Source: Neckera pumila
Taxonomy: Eukaryota; Streptophyta; Bryopsida; Hypnales; Neckeraceae
NCBI GenBank assembly: GCA_963969595.1
Contig: OZ018409.1
Span: 19,314,975 to 19,378,974 of the forward strand
DNA length: 64,000 nucleotides
Reading direction: 5' to 3'
Translations under genes and position numbers: made by a program
In this document: one piece after another, positions 35,983-48,445 of the stretch
How the letters are laid out: every line of letters starts with the position of its first letter
How positions within the stretch are numbered: position 1 is the stretch's first letter
The notes under the pieces: model-generated
What the model was told of the DNA's origin: nothing
What the model saw: the letters and a program-made list of their open reading frames with translations, nothing else
Databases searched by the model: none

Positions 35983-37018
35983 GGGTCATTGCAAGAAAGA
36001 TTTGTTGTTTTTGTTCCACTTTAACCGTTTTCAAACATTTTTTCGAGAGCACTATAAAAATAATAAAACACATTCATTTAAATATAAAAAATATGAGAAA
36101 TGTATACACCTATAAGAAAAAGTATTCTATGAAGGAAAAAAATTTCTCTAAGAAGGAGTACCGGAAAAGTGTAGAATCGCAAGAAAATAGGTACTTGACA
36201 TCTTAATTTATAAACTATAGGAAAAACAATTCCAAAAAAACCAAAAAAATGGCCATTTGGAAAGACTTCACCTTGAAGAGATTTTACCAAAAAAATGATC
36301 TTGAAACCATCTTCAATGTTCTCAATTGCACGTACAAGAGAGCCCTCTTTGCATGAACATAGAGGATATAATATAATTTTTTTTAAATGCCCCTTGGTAG
36401 AAATATGACTCCCTACTATAGAAATCTCAGCTCTAATTCATTAAATTTGGGGACTCCCATTAGAAGAGAAATGAGGCTCTAAAAGGGCCATGAGTTATGT
36501 AGAGCGGGTTCCCAACCTTGGGAATTCCATAGAACTAAAAAATCAGCTGTACATATAGGTTGCTGACGTGGTTGGGGTCAAAAATATTAATTAATTAATA
36601 TTTCAATACTTTTTTCAAAAAAATATTTTATTATTATTATTGTTATTTTTAAAATTTAATTATTTTTTAAAATTTTGTTATTATTTTTTTATTATTTAAA
36701 TACTTAGACCAGCACTGCGCTGTTTCTAGTGTAAGGAACAAACTTGAAACAGCCCTTTTGTGGCTTCATTTTGCTTTTAATGATAGTACTCAAAATCCCT
36801 AAAACTCAAACTACGACATATTAACTTAATCTTTTTTTTAAATATGAAATGATTTTTTAAAAATTCTAAAAAATATGAGATATAATTACACTCAAGACAG
36901 GCATCTCTAATAAAAATTTCAACTTCATACAAGTCATGCTTCAAAAGTTATCGCAGAAGGAAGCTTCCACATTCCTTTTGTGACAATGTTCCAGTACAAG
37001 TCTTTCTTGCAATCATTC
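35983..37018. mobile_element. TGCAAGAAA-family TIR element, copy 3 (1036 bp)
   Basis: The left end GGGTCATTGCAAGAAAGA is inverted at the right end (GAATGATTGCAAGAAAGAC on the minus strand). ATAA stands on both sides (35979-35982 and 37019-37022). The inside is AT-rich and has no transposase. The relatives are at 38659-39408 and 44980-45704. Confidence 0.6.
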
Positions 37019-38658
37019 ATAATAATTTGTTGAAATTACAATTTAGGAGATGCTCAAGACAGAAATTCTCTTTAAGGTATTTTCTGATAAAATTTGGAAA
37101 GAAATCCACTTTTTTGGGAGTCTACATTTAGTAAAATTTTCTACCAAACATATCTTATCAAACTTGCCTTATAGTATATGACTTTGGGATTTAATTAGGC
37201 TTGACTCTTTTTTAAAACTAATTGGCGTTTTGTATAATTCAACATGGGCCCAAAGAGGAGATGGAGGCATAAGATGGAAATAGGATTACTTCTGTATCTT
37301 CTTTAAAAGGCCATCATAAATTCATTTGTAGCAGTTCAACTAGCTAGCACTTTGCAATTGTGCGCATGCTCTACTTGAAGTTATGGAGGCCACATAGAGG
37401 CTTGCTATTATGTGAGCATAGGAGTGCGGACTCACGAGCCTAGAATACTACACACCTATGTTATATGTGAATATACTACAGAAATCATCTATGATTATAG
37501 GGTATATAATTATAGGTACCTATATTATAGGCTCAATGCTCATAGTCAAGCTCGCATCCTTGGGCTCACATACTAGCACTGTTGAAGCCACATAGGTGGG
37601 CATTTCATTGAAATGATAACATACCAAAGAAAAAGAGTTTCACAATCCAAGTATAGGGTTTGTTCAAGAACTTTTAATTTCATAAATATTTATTTTCCAG
37701 AGTTGCATGAAGTATATTTATGAAAAAATGAAATTATAAAACTCAATTATTGGTAATATATTTTCAAATTTAAATTGCAATGCTAAGAACTTTCTTTAAA
37801 AAGTATTGGATCAATAGATGCCATGCAAATTTCAAAAGAAACTTTGTTTTTTTCGAGCAAACAGTCTTTTTACAACCAATGTATGGAGAGAGTAGTTCTT
37901 GGAGTAGTTAATTAGTGACTTAGTGTAGGATGAAATAATTTTATTTTCCAAATTTTTGGTTCAAAATCAAAACTTCATGCAAATTGATTAGTTTGTAATA
38001 GGAAGTTATGAATAATAGTTAGTTGGGCTCAAATCTTACTATAGGAGAAGTTAAAATTTGGTGACTATGTCAAGCAAAGTTGCAAAAAAAATTTCTAACT
38101 TACAAACATTTAAATCTTTCAATCTGTGTAGTCAAAGTTTTTGGAATTTTTCCATACATTCCCATGCATGGCACTCTAATATAAATTTATACTAGGCAAT
38201 TTCAAAAAAATCTATTTTTTGTTCATTTTTTTCTTGAAAGTGGTAGTTTTTTGACAATTTTTTCCAAAATGTGCCTTAGTCTTTTAGAAAATAATGACTT
38301 TAAATACAAAACAAGCTTTTACAATTATCTTCTAAACATCTCTATCTAGTGAAAATGATCAAAAGACCTTATAAATTCTAATTCTGGCCAAATATATAGG
38401 TTCTAATTTTGAAATTTTATCTTGAACATTGAGGATTCACAATGTGAAATGGCATATTTTCTTGGCACTTTTAAAGTATAGGAAATGTTACAATTTTGTT
38501 TCCTTTTCTTTGGAAAAGTACTTATGCTCAATAGTGTCCCAATATTATAAATCCAGGATTATTGAACCTTTACAATAGTAAATAAACAAGATGAATTCTT
38601 TACATTAATAGTACGAAAGCATTCATGAGGATTCTTCACAGTAATAAATAAAACAAAA
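37019..38658. other. AT-rich stretch with blocks shared elsewhere
   Basis: No gene is seen. The block at about 37435-37545 (CACGAGCCTAGAA.., CTACACACCTA, CTATGATTAT) resembles 47510-47600 and so lies next to the site where the 1690-bp CACTA element inserted in the other copy. The block at about 38490-38600 (TTTCCTTTTCTT.., CCAATATT-TAA-TCCA) resembles 54.10-54.19 kb. Confidence 0.4.
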
Positions 38659-39408
38659 GGGTGATTGCAAGAAACACTTCACGTTTTTGGCTCAAAACAC
38701 AGTTTTTGGCCATAGGACTGGCAGTACTATGTAGTACTATGCAATACTATGTTTCCGCAGTGCATATTTCAATTGTTGATTCATGACGTTTGCAGATCTC
38801 AACCGTCGATTCAATACTCTGTAGTACTATAGACTACTGCGAAGTACTACAGATGCCACTGGAAGCAGAAAATAGCAAAAAAGGAATCTATGCACCTTTT
38901 CATTTTTAATAATTCAAAAAAAATTCAAAAAATAAAAACAAAAAACTTATTTTGCTAGAGAAGATTGCATTCACATTGCACCAAAAAATTAATGTAGAAT
39001 TTTTTTTCCCTCTTCATACCCTTTGCGCAAAGGAAGGTCACTTTGATCCCATGTGGACAACTGACATGTTGTTATTTTCATAAAAATTCATTATCAATCC
39101 TTGTAATGTTAGTAGACCTCCAACATGTCCAATTTGTGGCTTCAAATTTGCATTTTTGGGTCAAAAATATGATTAACACACCACCCACCCCAAATGGCCA
39201 AAGTAAACACCCAATTGGAGGCAGTTTAAAAATAGTAAAATATTTTTTTTTTAAATTAAAAAAATTATTCATTGTCTGCAACTACCATATTTACCTTCCT
39301 TTCAAATTTCACGCTAAATGGACAAATGATGCAAAAGTTATGAGCAAAAAAACACTCGTCCGAGGACAAGGGGACAAAAAATAGGACAAGTGTTTCTTGC
39401 AATCACCC
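38659..39408. mobile_element. TGCAAGAAA-family TIR element, copy 1 (750 bp)
   Basis: GGGTGATTGCAAGAAACACT at the left is matched by AGTGTTTCTTGCAATCACCC at the right. AAAA stands on both sides, compatible with a 4-bp duplication. Inside, near the left end, GTAGTACTATG-type words are repeated (about 38730-38870). I see no transposase. Confidence 0.7.
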
Positions 39409-39516
39409 AAAAGCATTTGTTTTATTCCACTTTACTAAATCTGCAGTGCCCTATTTTCCCTACATTCCCGGCCCCTTCTCTTACCAAGATTTTGCATTCA
39501 CAGGCCGCAAAGCTAA

Positions 39517-39656
39517 CACTACAAGAAAACAGTGTCCAAATTGACATGTTCTAATTGACTAAAATGTCCAAATTGACAGAATTTTGTCAAAAAAATGTCT
39601 GAATTGACAAAAGATTGACAAAAAAATGTCCGAATTGACACTGCTCCCTTGTAGTG
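39517..39656. mobile_element. CACTA-type MITE, 140 bp
   Basis: The left tip CACTACAAGAAAACAGTGTC is inverted at the right as CACTACAAGGGAGCAGTGTC (minus strand). TAA stands on both sides (39514-39516, 39657-39659), the 3-bp duplication usual for CACTA elements. The inside consists of repeated ATTGACA words. This is a short deletion derivative of a CACTA element. Confidence 0.9.
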
Positions 39657-39699
39657 TAAGCTATACTAGCCATTCCTATTTAAACTGTTAAATTGGCAC

Positions 39700-39994
39700 C
39701 AGTTGTTTTTTTCATTTTTTAAAAAGTGCCATAGTGGCGATATAAAGTTTTGTAGTGGTGCTTCAAATTTCAACATTCATCCATATCAAATAACAAATAT
39801 CACATTTAACACATATCACATGTCTATAATTTGGTTTTCATCCACAACCTAGTAATTTCATCCAACTCTTTTTTTTACTTTGATTTTCTTAGGTGACTTC
39901 ATCCAAGTTTTTTGCCATTTTTTTTACCATTTTTTAGCTAGATTATTTTTTTTGGTGCAATCTAGCACCAAGAAAGCCAAAAAAAGAAGCCCTA
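39700..39994. mobile_element. hAT-type MITE, second copy (295 bp)
   Basis: The interior matches the MITE at 34298-34560 (AAGTGCC-TAGTGGCGATATAAA, CAACATTCATCCA, GGTGCAATCTAGCACCA). The tips are CAGTTGTTTTTTT and, inverted, TAGGGCTTCTTTTTTT. The flanks ATTGGCAC (39692-39699) and GTTGGCAC (39995-40002) are an 8-bp duplication with one mismatch. It is older than the first copy. Confidence 0.8.
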
Positions 39995-40039
39995 GTTGGC
40001 ACTTTTGGAGCTTTGACAGATCTAGCTGCACCAGCCTTC

Positions 40040-42550
40040 AAAAGAATACCATTACAAGATAGATCATTGGATTTGCCATATCAACTTAAAAGATTCTAGG
40101 TCTTGATTTGGGAAGTGTTGTCATTGCCACTTGTGGCGTGCCATTACTGACAATGCATAATTGAGGATGTTCTTATTAGGTTGTCACTGAAAGTTTCAAC
40201 ATCGACAAGAGTAATCAAATATCGACTTTCTGTCATTGACAACAAGTTTGCAAGTGAGTTGAGATATGGCATCTCAGGACTTTAACCCAAACAAGATCAA
40301 AGATACTTTTACACCGGATGATATAATTGAGGAGTGCCACCATGGAATACAAGACGTGAGGTCTCGAAATCAAATTTCTTTATGAGCTTGCATCCTTCCA
40401 TAGGGAACTTGAGAAAGCAATCCATTGACTTGCAACCGTCTGTAGACAGCTTCAAGACAGGATGTAGGAAGTGAATATCTTCGATAATATCGAAGGTGCT
40501 AGGAAAGTCGAAAACGTGATGGCAGGTCCTTCGCTCAGCAACAACACTGCAGGGGCCATGCTCAACAAAAAATCCTAAGTACATAGTGAAATCTGTAGAT
40601 ATAGCTTAATAGTTTTGTTGTCACCTACACATTTCCAATACAATGATATTTTGTTAAGTTACATTATAGCCTCGAAAAAAAAGTTTAATATTTCTTAGAT
40701 GAGTTCTTTACTATAATGAATACAAGCAATGCATGCAATACACGTGTATACAATAAGAAGCTCCAACCTCTTTTTTCAATCAATCAATCTAAATATAAAA
40801 TCTTCTTGTATTTGCAAACACACAATAGTTACAGGTGTGTTTCATACAATAGAGACATATTTTATAGAATATTGGTATGTGAATGTACGTAAAAAAGGTT
40901 GTTGGCTTGACAATTCTCTTATAGTTCCTATTAAATGAAATGTAGCTCTTCAAGTGATATGAAGTCAATGATTCTACAGTTAAGGTAACTAAACCTAATT
41001 GCAATTAATTTCTCCAACTAAATCCTGCACATTATTGTCTAAAATGTTCAACTTTTAGATTGATTAGGAACTCATTTATTTTCAAGAGTATGAAAATTCA
41101 TAATTTATTCATACTGTGTCCAAAAAAGTATGCCAAGAGAATTTGAAATCTCAGGTTGACTTACAACAAGACCCAACAAAATTCAATGTAAAATCAAATA
41201 CCTATTTAACTAGATAAGCCTAAGTGCAATTATTTTACCTATAAAGTGGGTACCTCCAAAACCACCACTAATTGGTACTATGCCTAACCACTATTATTAG
41301 ACTGTTCAAATTTTTATATTTTCTTATTGGCAACACACCAAAGAATGCAACATTTGGATACTGTATGCAAAAGTTACAAGGGAACAAAGTTTGGTTCTAA
41401 AAGCATTTTTTCCACATAGGTACATAATTGATTCTGAAAATCTTCATAAGGTGTAGATGGCAATTTAAGGTTAGTGACGCATTTGGAAGTGCCTACTTTA
41501 CATATACCCACTTCATATCAAAAGTAATTGATCAAATAAAACAAAAGCAGTCACAAGGATTGCAAGACATACCTTTTGATTTGTCAAAAAAATAATGAGT
41601 CAACTTCCAATTCAATATTAGTAACAACTAAATCCACAACTTAGAATTTCAATCCTCTCAAACAATAAGATATTAGTTACTTTCAAGTTCTCCAATTAGA
41701 AAATACCTATATGAGATAATGTGACTAGTTCAATTCTTGTAGTCCAAACCAGTTAACAAAGAAGTAAGATCTCAACATCTTCAATTGTAAAGTATGAAAA
41801 TTATTTTTATCCAAATGTCCAAATAATCCTATTAAAACGTTTTGCTATTGACTAGTAAATCTAGTCCATATAAATATAAACTCACATACATGAGTACTTG
41901 CAAGCATCACCTACATACACTTTCGACAATTCTAGCAAGTCAAATTGGAGATTTTTGCTAATCAGGTATATTGTAAATGCAACTCCAGTGATCAATGAAG
42001 GTGAGAATTGATTGATAATGTTTGCAATTCTATTTCCAAATTAGTTTCCAAAAATACCAATATAAAATCAAAATATCTAACACACTTGTCAAGCAATATT
42101 TCAAAGAAAATCTACTTCAAGAGTACCAAACATCTGAGCATATCAATGAAAACCCAATTAGCAATAGGGAACTTATAGAGCAACTGTAGATATTAAAGTA
42201 GACGCACCTTATTCTATCCATATATCCAATCAAATCCAAATGACTTCTCTACATTCATTTCAATCCCATAATTAAGGAGTGTACATGATCTCTTACCACT
42301 TTGGGCAAAGTTATATAAAATCATGGATATCCCAAGATTCTTGTTCTAAAATAAAAATAGAGAATACATTAGAACAACATTGTGGATGGAGATAGAATAA
42401 GGTGCATCTATAATATTGGCTAATTTGGCTCAAACTTCTATCCCAAAATAGTGTTAGTAGATACTGTTCTTTAGTGCGAAAAAACTTAGTGCTTTCAACT
42501 CAAGACATGTTCTCTTATTGTTATAAATTGAATTATGTAAGGAGCTTGGA
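40040..42550 (+). repeat. Segmental repeat, copy Y
   Basis: It is paralogous to copy X from about 33484 and to copy Z up to about 55590, with shared blocks such as TGGATTTGCCATATCAACTT, AGGAAAGTCGAAAACGTGAT, AAAATCTTCTTGTATTTGCA and TTATTGTTATAAATTGA at the right. The promoter and exons 1-2 of the small gene are missing here, the left side being replaced by MITEs. The exon 3 acceptor is changed (TTTGCAAGTGAG instead of TTTGCAGGTGAG), so this copy of the gene is dead. The minus strand is open from 40584 to 40309. Confidence 0.75.
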
Positions 42551-43188
42551 TTACTATAATACCGTAGAAAAGCCAATTTACTGATTTAGTGAAATTTATG
42601 ACAAAAATGCAATTATAAGAGAATTTCACCACCATCAGCTGCAAACACACTCAAGAAACTCTAAAAAAATATGCAGAGTCGTTTGAAATCATCCAAGTCT
42701 GGTAGCGGAGGGAGTTTAAGGGTTATGCTTACCGCAAGAACAAAACGGCAAAATTGATAGAAGATTGCAGGTCCATCTATCTATAATCCAGCTCCGCACT
42801 CTCGTTGCTATAGCCAAAGGCATAATGCTTGTTGGACAGAATATGCCATGCCAGTCACCAACCAAACCTTGAACTCTAAACCAACACATTCAAGCGGTGA
42901 AAGAGACTCCCACAAACGATCCGCTACGTGAAAACGAATACAAAAACCCCAGTTTTATCTTTCACAACAGCAGGCTCTGGAATTTGTTCACATTGGTGTG
43001 CACAAAACAAAACATCCTTCCCCACCAAGCAAGAATTGAGTAATTGCTCAGCAAGGTTTAGGGTTTTGGCAGGTGCACTAACTCGACAAAGGCAACATAT
43101 CATACAACACAAGCACAGAACTAAATTACCAAGTATCAGTATTTTCAACAGAATCAAGAGCACGGTCAATTGCGGGTCTAAAGAGTAC

Positions 43189-43334
43189 CTCATCTGAAGT
43201 CTTCCTGCCATAACAGCAATCCTCGAATTGCAAGAAACCCAATGCTGAAATGCGTACGTGAAAGTTGGAGCCCAAATTTCAAGCTCAGGAAAGCTCAGAA
43301 AAGCTCCTTCAATAGGGCTGGATGCAGCTGCCAT
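43189..43334 (-). CDS. Candidate first exon of an unknown minus-strand gene
   Basis: ATG at 43334 opens MAAASSPIEGAFLSFPELEI and continues WAPTFTYAFQHWVSCNSRIA..GRLQM to a donor AG|GTACTC (exon end 43189; 48 codons plus two bases). The residue mix is unlike the AT-rich noise around it, and 5' sequence with CpG and GC content is present. Possible further exons lie at about 42.60-42.78 kb (a donor TTGCG|GTAAGC and an acceptor TTTGCAG). I do not recognise the protein. It ends close to where the Y repeat begins, so the gene may be truncated. Confidence 0.35.
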
Positions 43335-43744
43335 TATTTTCAATCCTCTCTCGTCATGGGAATCCGTCACGCAGCAAAAAATCTTGTCAAGATTTGAAGT
43401 AGGGTAATGCAAAACCAGACACTTGAAGAAGACGGCATGAGACTGGACAAAGAGCCAGGCGCGCCTCGAAAATACATCTCACCGGCCAGGGCCTAAGGGC
43501 CTAATCTCAATTGGTTTTGTGGACCCAGTTCCAAATTTTTGTTGAGGGGAAAACACATGAATTTACTACCTCTGTTTCTGAAAAGTTTCTGTTTCCTTTG
43601 TAAAATACAAAAGAAAGACGGGTCTTTTTCAAAACTAGAGGGAGTATTATTCATTGTGGATGTATGTTCAAATTTGGAATCTATGGGGGTCTTTGCAATA
43701 AACCAAGGAGGTTGAGAGTACAAAATAAATCAATTTCAAAGTAA

Positions 43745-44680
43745 TCCCTAAAGGTCAGAGACTATGTTTTCACCAAAATTGCTCCAAAATTACCATTTCT
43801 AATACAAGTACCAAATTTTTTTTTAAGAAAATTATTGGACACATGTAACCATAGGATCTTGTATTAAACTAGTTTGAGAAGTTGTGGAAAAAATTTCAGA
43901 AATTTCCACCATGTGGGTTGCAAGATAATAGCGTTTGAATTGACAAATATCATTTTTTTGTCCCTACAAAAATCCGGGCAACTGGACTTCACAAGGTCAC
44001 ATTTGTATGAAAAGATGTCCAAAATGGTAGTGGTTACTTTTTAGATTCATCCTTCAAGGCAAGTTGGCTACATGCTTGAAAATTTTCAAATCATTTGGTA
44101 CTGTATAACATACAGGAAAAAAATAGTAAATAGGAAGAGGTAGAGAATGATTCAAAATACTAAATTGTCAAGAATTTAATTATGGAATTGAAAAATGCCA
44201 ATTCCAGCAATTGTAATGTTTTAATAAACAATATACACCCGATGTTTATATTTTTTTCAAAAATATTAAAAATTGAGTTAAATAAAGGACTTCAAAGTTT
44301 ATTTTAGAATAGAGATTCCATAACTACCCATAACTTTTGACTCATTAATCCAAATGGAATGATTCAAAGCTTTCCACAAACATATAAATCTAAAGAACCA
44401 ATTTCAAATTTTTTATTTAAAAAAAAAGTGATTTTCAAAAATTTCTTTTGAGCTGCCCGGATTGCCCGCCGACCAATGCAATAATCATGCAATAATGACA
44501 TATCATGCAATAACTTTTTATCCATGTAGTCAAAAGTTATGAAAATTGTTGGACCTTAAAGCTACTCCTTGGGCACTTCTTTTATGAAAATTTGAGAGGA
44601 AATAAAAATAAAAATTCCATTTGTAATGAGCTGCCTAAAATCACTATGTTGCCAAAAAGCAGTGTTTGGTCCTTTAGGGG
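43745..44680. mobile_element. TTAA-family element, copy C (936 bp)
   Basis: TCCCTAAAGGTC at the left and GGTCCTTTAGGGG at the right are the family tips. The flanks are GTAA (43741-43744) and ATAA (44681-44684) rather than TTAA, so one base differs from the family pattern on each side. The left interior (GACTATGTTTTCA..AAAAT-GCTC) matches copy D. Confidence 0.65.
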
Positions 44681-44979
44681 ATAAGGGGCAAATTTTATAT
44701 TTATTTGTCAAGGTGAAAATTTTGGAGGTTTTCCTCTCTAGGTCCACCAAGACTAGGTGACTTCTAACCTTGGCTTTATTTCACAAAAATCTAATCATAA
44801 GGTTTGCTACTACTTGATACTTGAGAGTTGGGCCTTTTTGAATACAAGATAGTAGGGGCTAATTTGGAGTATCCAATATTTGGGTAGGCTTTGGTTGGGA
44901 ATATTTCTGAAACTAGATGTTGAACTTTTGGAAGATTTATTTATTTTTCAAAATATCTAAAAAAAGATAATCTTGTAGA

Positions 44980-45704
44980 GGGTGAATGCAAGAAACATTT
45001 GTACTATTTTTTGTCACATCTTGCATGCTGATTTGTTTTTTAGGCATAACTTTTGCGTATTGAATCCAAATGATTTAAGATTTATAGGGAAGGTGCTCAT
45101 GACTACTATACATATTGCCTAATTTTTTTTTGTCAATTTTCCAAAATGTTTTACTAAATAAAAACAGCCCCCGATTTTATGTCACAAATTCCAATTTGGA
45201 GGGGTTTAGTACTATTTTGTACCCAAATAATTGAATTTGGAGTTGAAACTTAGATGAGATGGTCTTCTAGTAGACTTCAAAAGAGGGATTTAAAAAAAAG
45301 TTAATTTTGTATAGTGTAGAAGTCTACAAAGAGAGCTTCTTTCTGCTTGCATTTTGAAACACATAAAACATTATTTTGGTGGGTTTTTTGGTGAATGACC
45401 ATCTCCATAGGGCTGTTGCAAATGGACAATTTTTATTTAATTTATTTTACTTATTTTACTATTTTTAACTAATTAAAGCATCAAAGTGTCTATTTTCTTG
45501 AGATTTGGCACTTTCTAGTTCTCCCACTTAGAGAATTTTTCTATGCTTTTCTTTTCCAGGGTTTCTTCATCTTAAAGGTATATACATTGGCCATATTTTT
45601 TTTAAATGTTAAAAATTATTTTTCTATGCTTAAAGTACTCCCGAAAAAACAGCAGCAAGTAGTGGAAACGCAACAAGATCGGCAGGTGTTTCTTGCATTC
45701 ATCC
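44980..45704. mobile_element. TGCAAGAAA-family TIR element, copy 2 (725 bp)
   Basis: The left tip GGGTGAATGCAAGAAACATT is inverted at the right as GGATGAATGCAAGAAACACC. TAGA stands on both sides (44976-44979 and 45705-45708). The inside has no transposase. Confidence 0.7.
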
Positions 45705-45708
45705 TAGA

Positions 45709-47599
45709 CTATTTATATTTTTAGCATTTGCAAAAACTTATTAAACGGAAAAAATTTAAATTTGGCCAAGAAGTACCAAGGCTACTATCAGAGTAATGAA
45801 TGTCTAATGGGCCTCTCTGCATACACTTGGTTTGAAAATTATAGTAGAGTTTCAAAAACTCAATTTGTGTGTATGTAGATACAAAGTGAATTGAGTATTC
45901 TATGAGCCATTGTTGGATTTGAAACCTCATTTGGAAAAAAGAATGAATGATAATTTAAACATTGTGCTTTGTGATCGAATTCATTGCACATTGTAGCTGT
46001 AAAAAGCCTATCATTCAAATCAACTTGTAATAAGACCTTCAATTAATGTATGTATATATGTGACTTGTAATGAATTCAAGTGGATTAGATTAGACTTTAA
46101 TTGTGTTTGGATTTCAATTCCATTGTCAATGTAAAGGTTGTCAAAATCTATATCAATAGGTGGGCTTTGTGGGCCCATTTGAAAACTCAATCATCTATGC
46201 AAGGAGGGTCACCATCACTTTGAAAACTAATAATTAATTCATACATTGTCAAAAATATACCAAAAGATATACATGCATATAGATTTTTCAATTTGCCAAC
46301 AAAGATCTATAAAAACAACAATAATTTATTAATAGTAGATATATTCAAATGCTAATTTCAACAATTGTAGCTATGGTTGTTTTATATCCCTTGATTTGGC
46401 TTAAGCACAATAATAATTAAATACAATAATAATTCATGATATCAATGCATGCTTTTGAAGCTAGTGGTTGCAAAGATGATTAGAACACTTGATGGTTAGC
46501 CATATTTGATGCAATAATGTCTTTACCTCATTAAGGTAGAACCACCTATAACCGACCAAATAAGAAATTCCAGCATGATTTGGAGTAGAGAAAGGCAAAA
46601 CAAATATTTCTAGAGGTGCATCTATAGAAATGACGGAGATTGCAAAAAAATTGGTAGTTTTTTTGCTTGAATTGAAATTACCTATGAATTTTTAAAGCCA
46701 AAAGTTGGCCTTGACCTAAGTCCAGTATATAGAGTCTTTCAATTCCGATCATTTAAGAGACTATGTTTTGTTCACTTTGGCACTCCAAACCAAGCACATG
46801 TGTCAAGACAAGAATGGTAGAAATGATAGTTGGAAACCGAGGCCTAATGGTTGGAAATGAGTGCTAGCCTCTCTTGCATTTAAAAAACCCTATTGAATGA
46901 CAATGAGGCGGTGGTTGATAATGAGGGGTTTTACCTTAGATAGCCAAAAGAAAGTTACAATCCATAATTGTTATTTTATTCTTACCCTTTATCTACTATT
47001 CTAAGTTTTTTTAATCTAGGATCTCTAACTAGACCAACATTGCAATCACATGGATGATCTGTAAATTGAAACATGTCAAATATATACTGAGACTTATTTT
47101 TATTTTTCATTCAATTTTCTAAAGGTTGATTTCTTTTAGTATTAATAAAAATAATATAAAAAATAAAAAATAAAAGTACTTAATTTAAGTAGTTTCTCTT
47201 ATAAACTAACATTAAAAAGATAATAAGGCATTTTAAAGTGATTAAGATACTCATTTTAAAAAGCATCATACAAAGAGGCCTAAATTTCAAACAAATAAAT
47301 TATTGTGAAAATCACTAATATTCAATCTATAGTCAAGTTTCACTAGGAAGAATTTTTTTCAAGCTTACATATTCATACAAAACAAAGCTTATTTTATAAA
47401 CATACATACCATATAAAATTAACAAATTTTAGAGAATTAACAAGTTTTTAGAATAGCAACAAATCTATTGAACAAACATCTCTACAAATAAGGGTTGCTA
47501 TCATTTGATCCTAAGATCATGACACATGAGCCTAGAAGCCTACACACCTAAGTTATAGGTGTATATTATAGAAACCTTCTATGATTATTGGACACCTAT
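45709..47599. other. AT-rich stretch
   Basis: No gene is seen. About 46.62-46.83 kb repeats a block of 31.74-31.91 kb. The last 90 bases resemble 37.43-37.5 kb and form the left flank of the 1690-bp CACTA element. Confidence 0.4.
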
Positions 47600-47879
47600 C
47601 ACTAGTAGAAAAACTGTAACCAAATCAATAAAAATTTAACACATAACTGTTGATTTTTTTTGTTGATTTGGACGCATTAATTTGGGCACTTGTGAACAAA
47701 AAAGTGTTGATTTTTTGGTTAATTTGATCAATTCAAGAATGAAAAAAAAAAAAAAAATTAAAGGAAACTTCACCATACAAAAATTGGCATGTGGCAATTG
47801 CCACATCATCACAAAAGTGCTACATTGGCAACTCAAACTAATGGAGAGACGCCAACTAGGTCGGTCTAACCAATAGGGA

Positions 47880-47927
47880 GCCGCCACCTAGACAAGCCGC
47901 CATCTAGACAAGCCGCCACCTAAGCAA
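47880..47927. repeat. 16-bp tandem repeat, three units
   Basis: GCCGCCACCTAGACAA occurs three times with one or two changes per unit. It lies inside the GC-rich part of the 1690-bp CACTA element. Confidence 0.85.
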
Positions 47928-48054
47928 GGGGTGCCAATAGGGTTTGAACATTGCACTCTTTGCTTATAGTATAAGGCCTTTACCAACACATCAAGCATCC
48001 ATATACATGTACACATGTGAGTTTCCATTTTAATTTATTTAGTTATTGCTAGTA

Positions 48055-48445
48055 AAATTCATTGTTTTTCAAACTCAGCAGACTTCAGAGGCCATTTAGG
48101 CATAGTAAAATAAAATTTTCCAAAAAACTTTCAACCAACAAAATTTGAAAAATGAAGTTAACTCTTACCTCCAAAAATTCTTTTCCAATTTAGAGTCTCC
48201 ATTCAAAAGTTATGGACAAAATTCAGAGAGGGGTTGGAATGGACATTCTTTTTAACATTTTAAAACACCCTCTCTAAATTTTGTCTATAACTTTTGATTG
48301 GAGATTTCAAATTGCAAAAGAATTTTTGGAGGTGAGAGTTAACTTGATTTTCAACTTATATAAGTTGAAACTTTTTTTGAAAAAGTTGTTTTACTACGCC
48401 TAAATGGCCTCTGAAGTCTGCTGAGTTTGAAAATTTTTGAATTTT
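48055..48445. repeat. Long inverted repeat (arms about 180 bp) inside the CACTA element
   Basis: CAAACTCAGCAGACTTCAGA near the left is inverted at about 48408-48430, and the pairing continues inward through GGCCATTTAGGC, TTAACTCT-ACCTCCAAAAA and AAAAGTTAT-GACAAAATT to a spacer near 48240-48280. A third, more diverged copy in the right-arm orientation lies at about 48740-48965 (CCTAAATGTCCTCTAAAGTC). A transcript would fold into a long hairpin. Confidence 0.8.

Noticed and set aside
38730..38870. TAGTACTATG repeats as a separate minisatellite
   Set aside because: They lie next to the left end of the element 38659-39408 and are better read as its subterminal repeats.
34932..42500. Many short open frames of 60-110 codons in AT-rich DNA
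   Set aside because: They have Lys/Asn/Phe/Ile-rich translations, no motifs, no conservation between paralogous copies and often an equally long antisense frame.
42924..43412. Single 162-aa minus-strand protein
   Set aside because: Codons before the ATG at 43334 and after the donor at 43189 look non-coding; only the part 43189-43334 is kept as an exon candidate.
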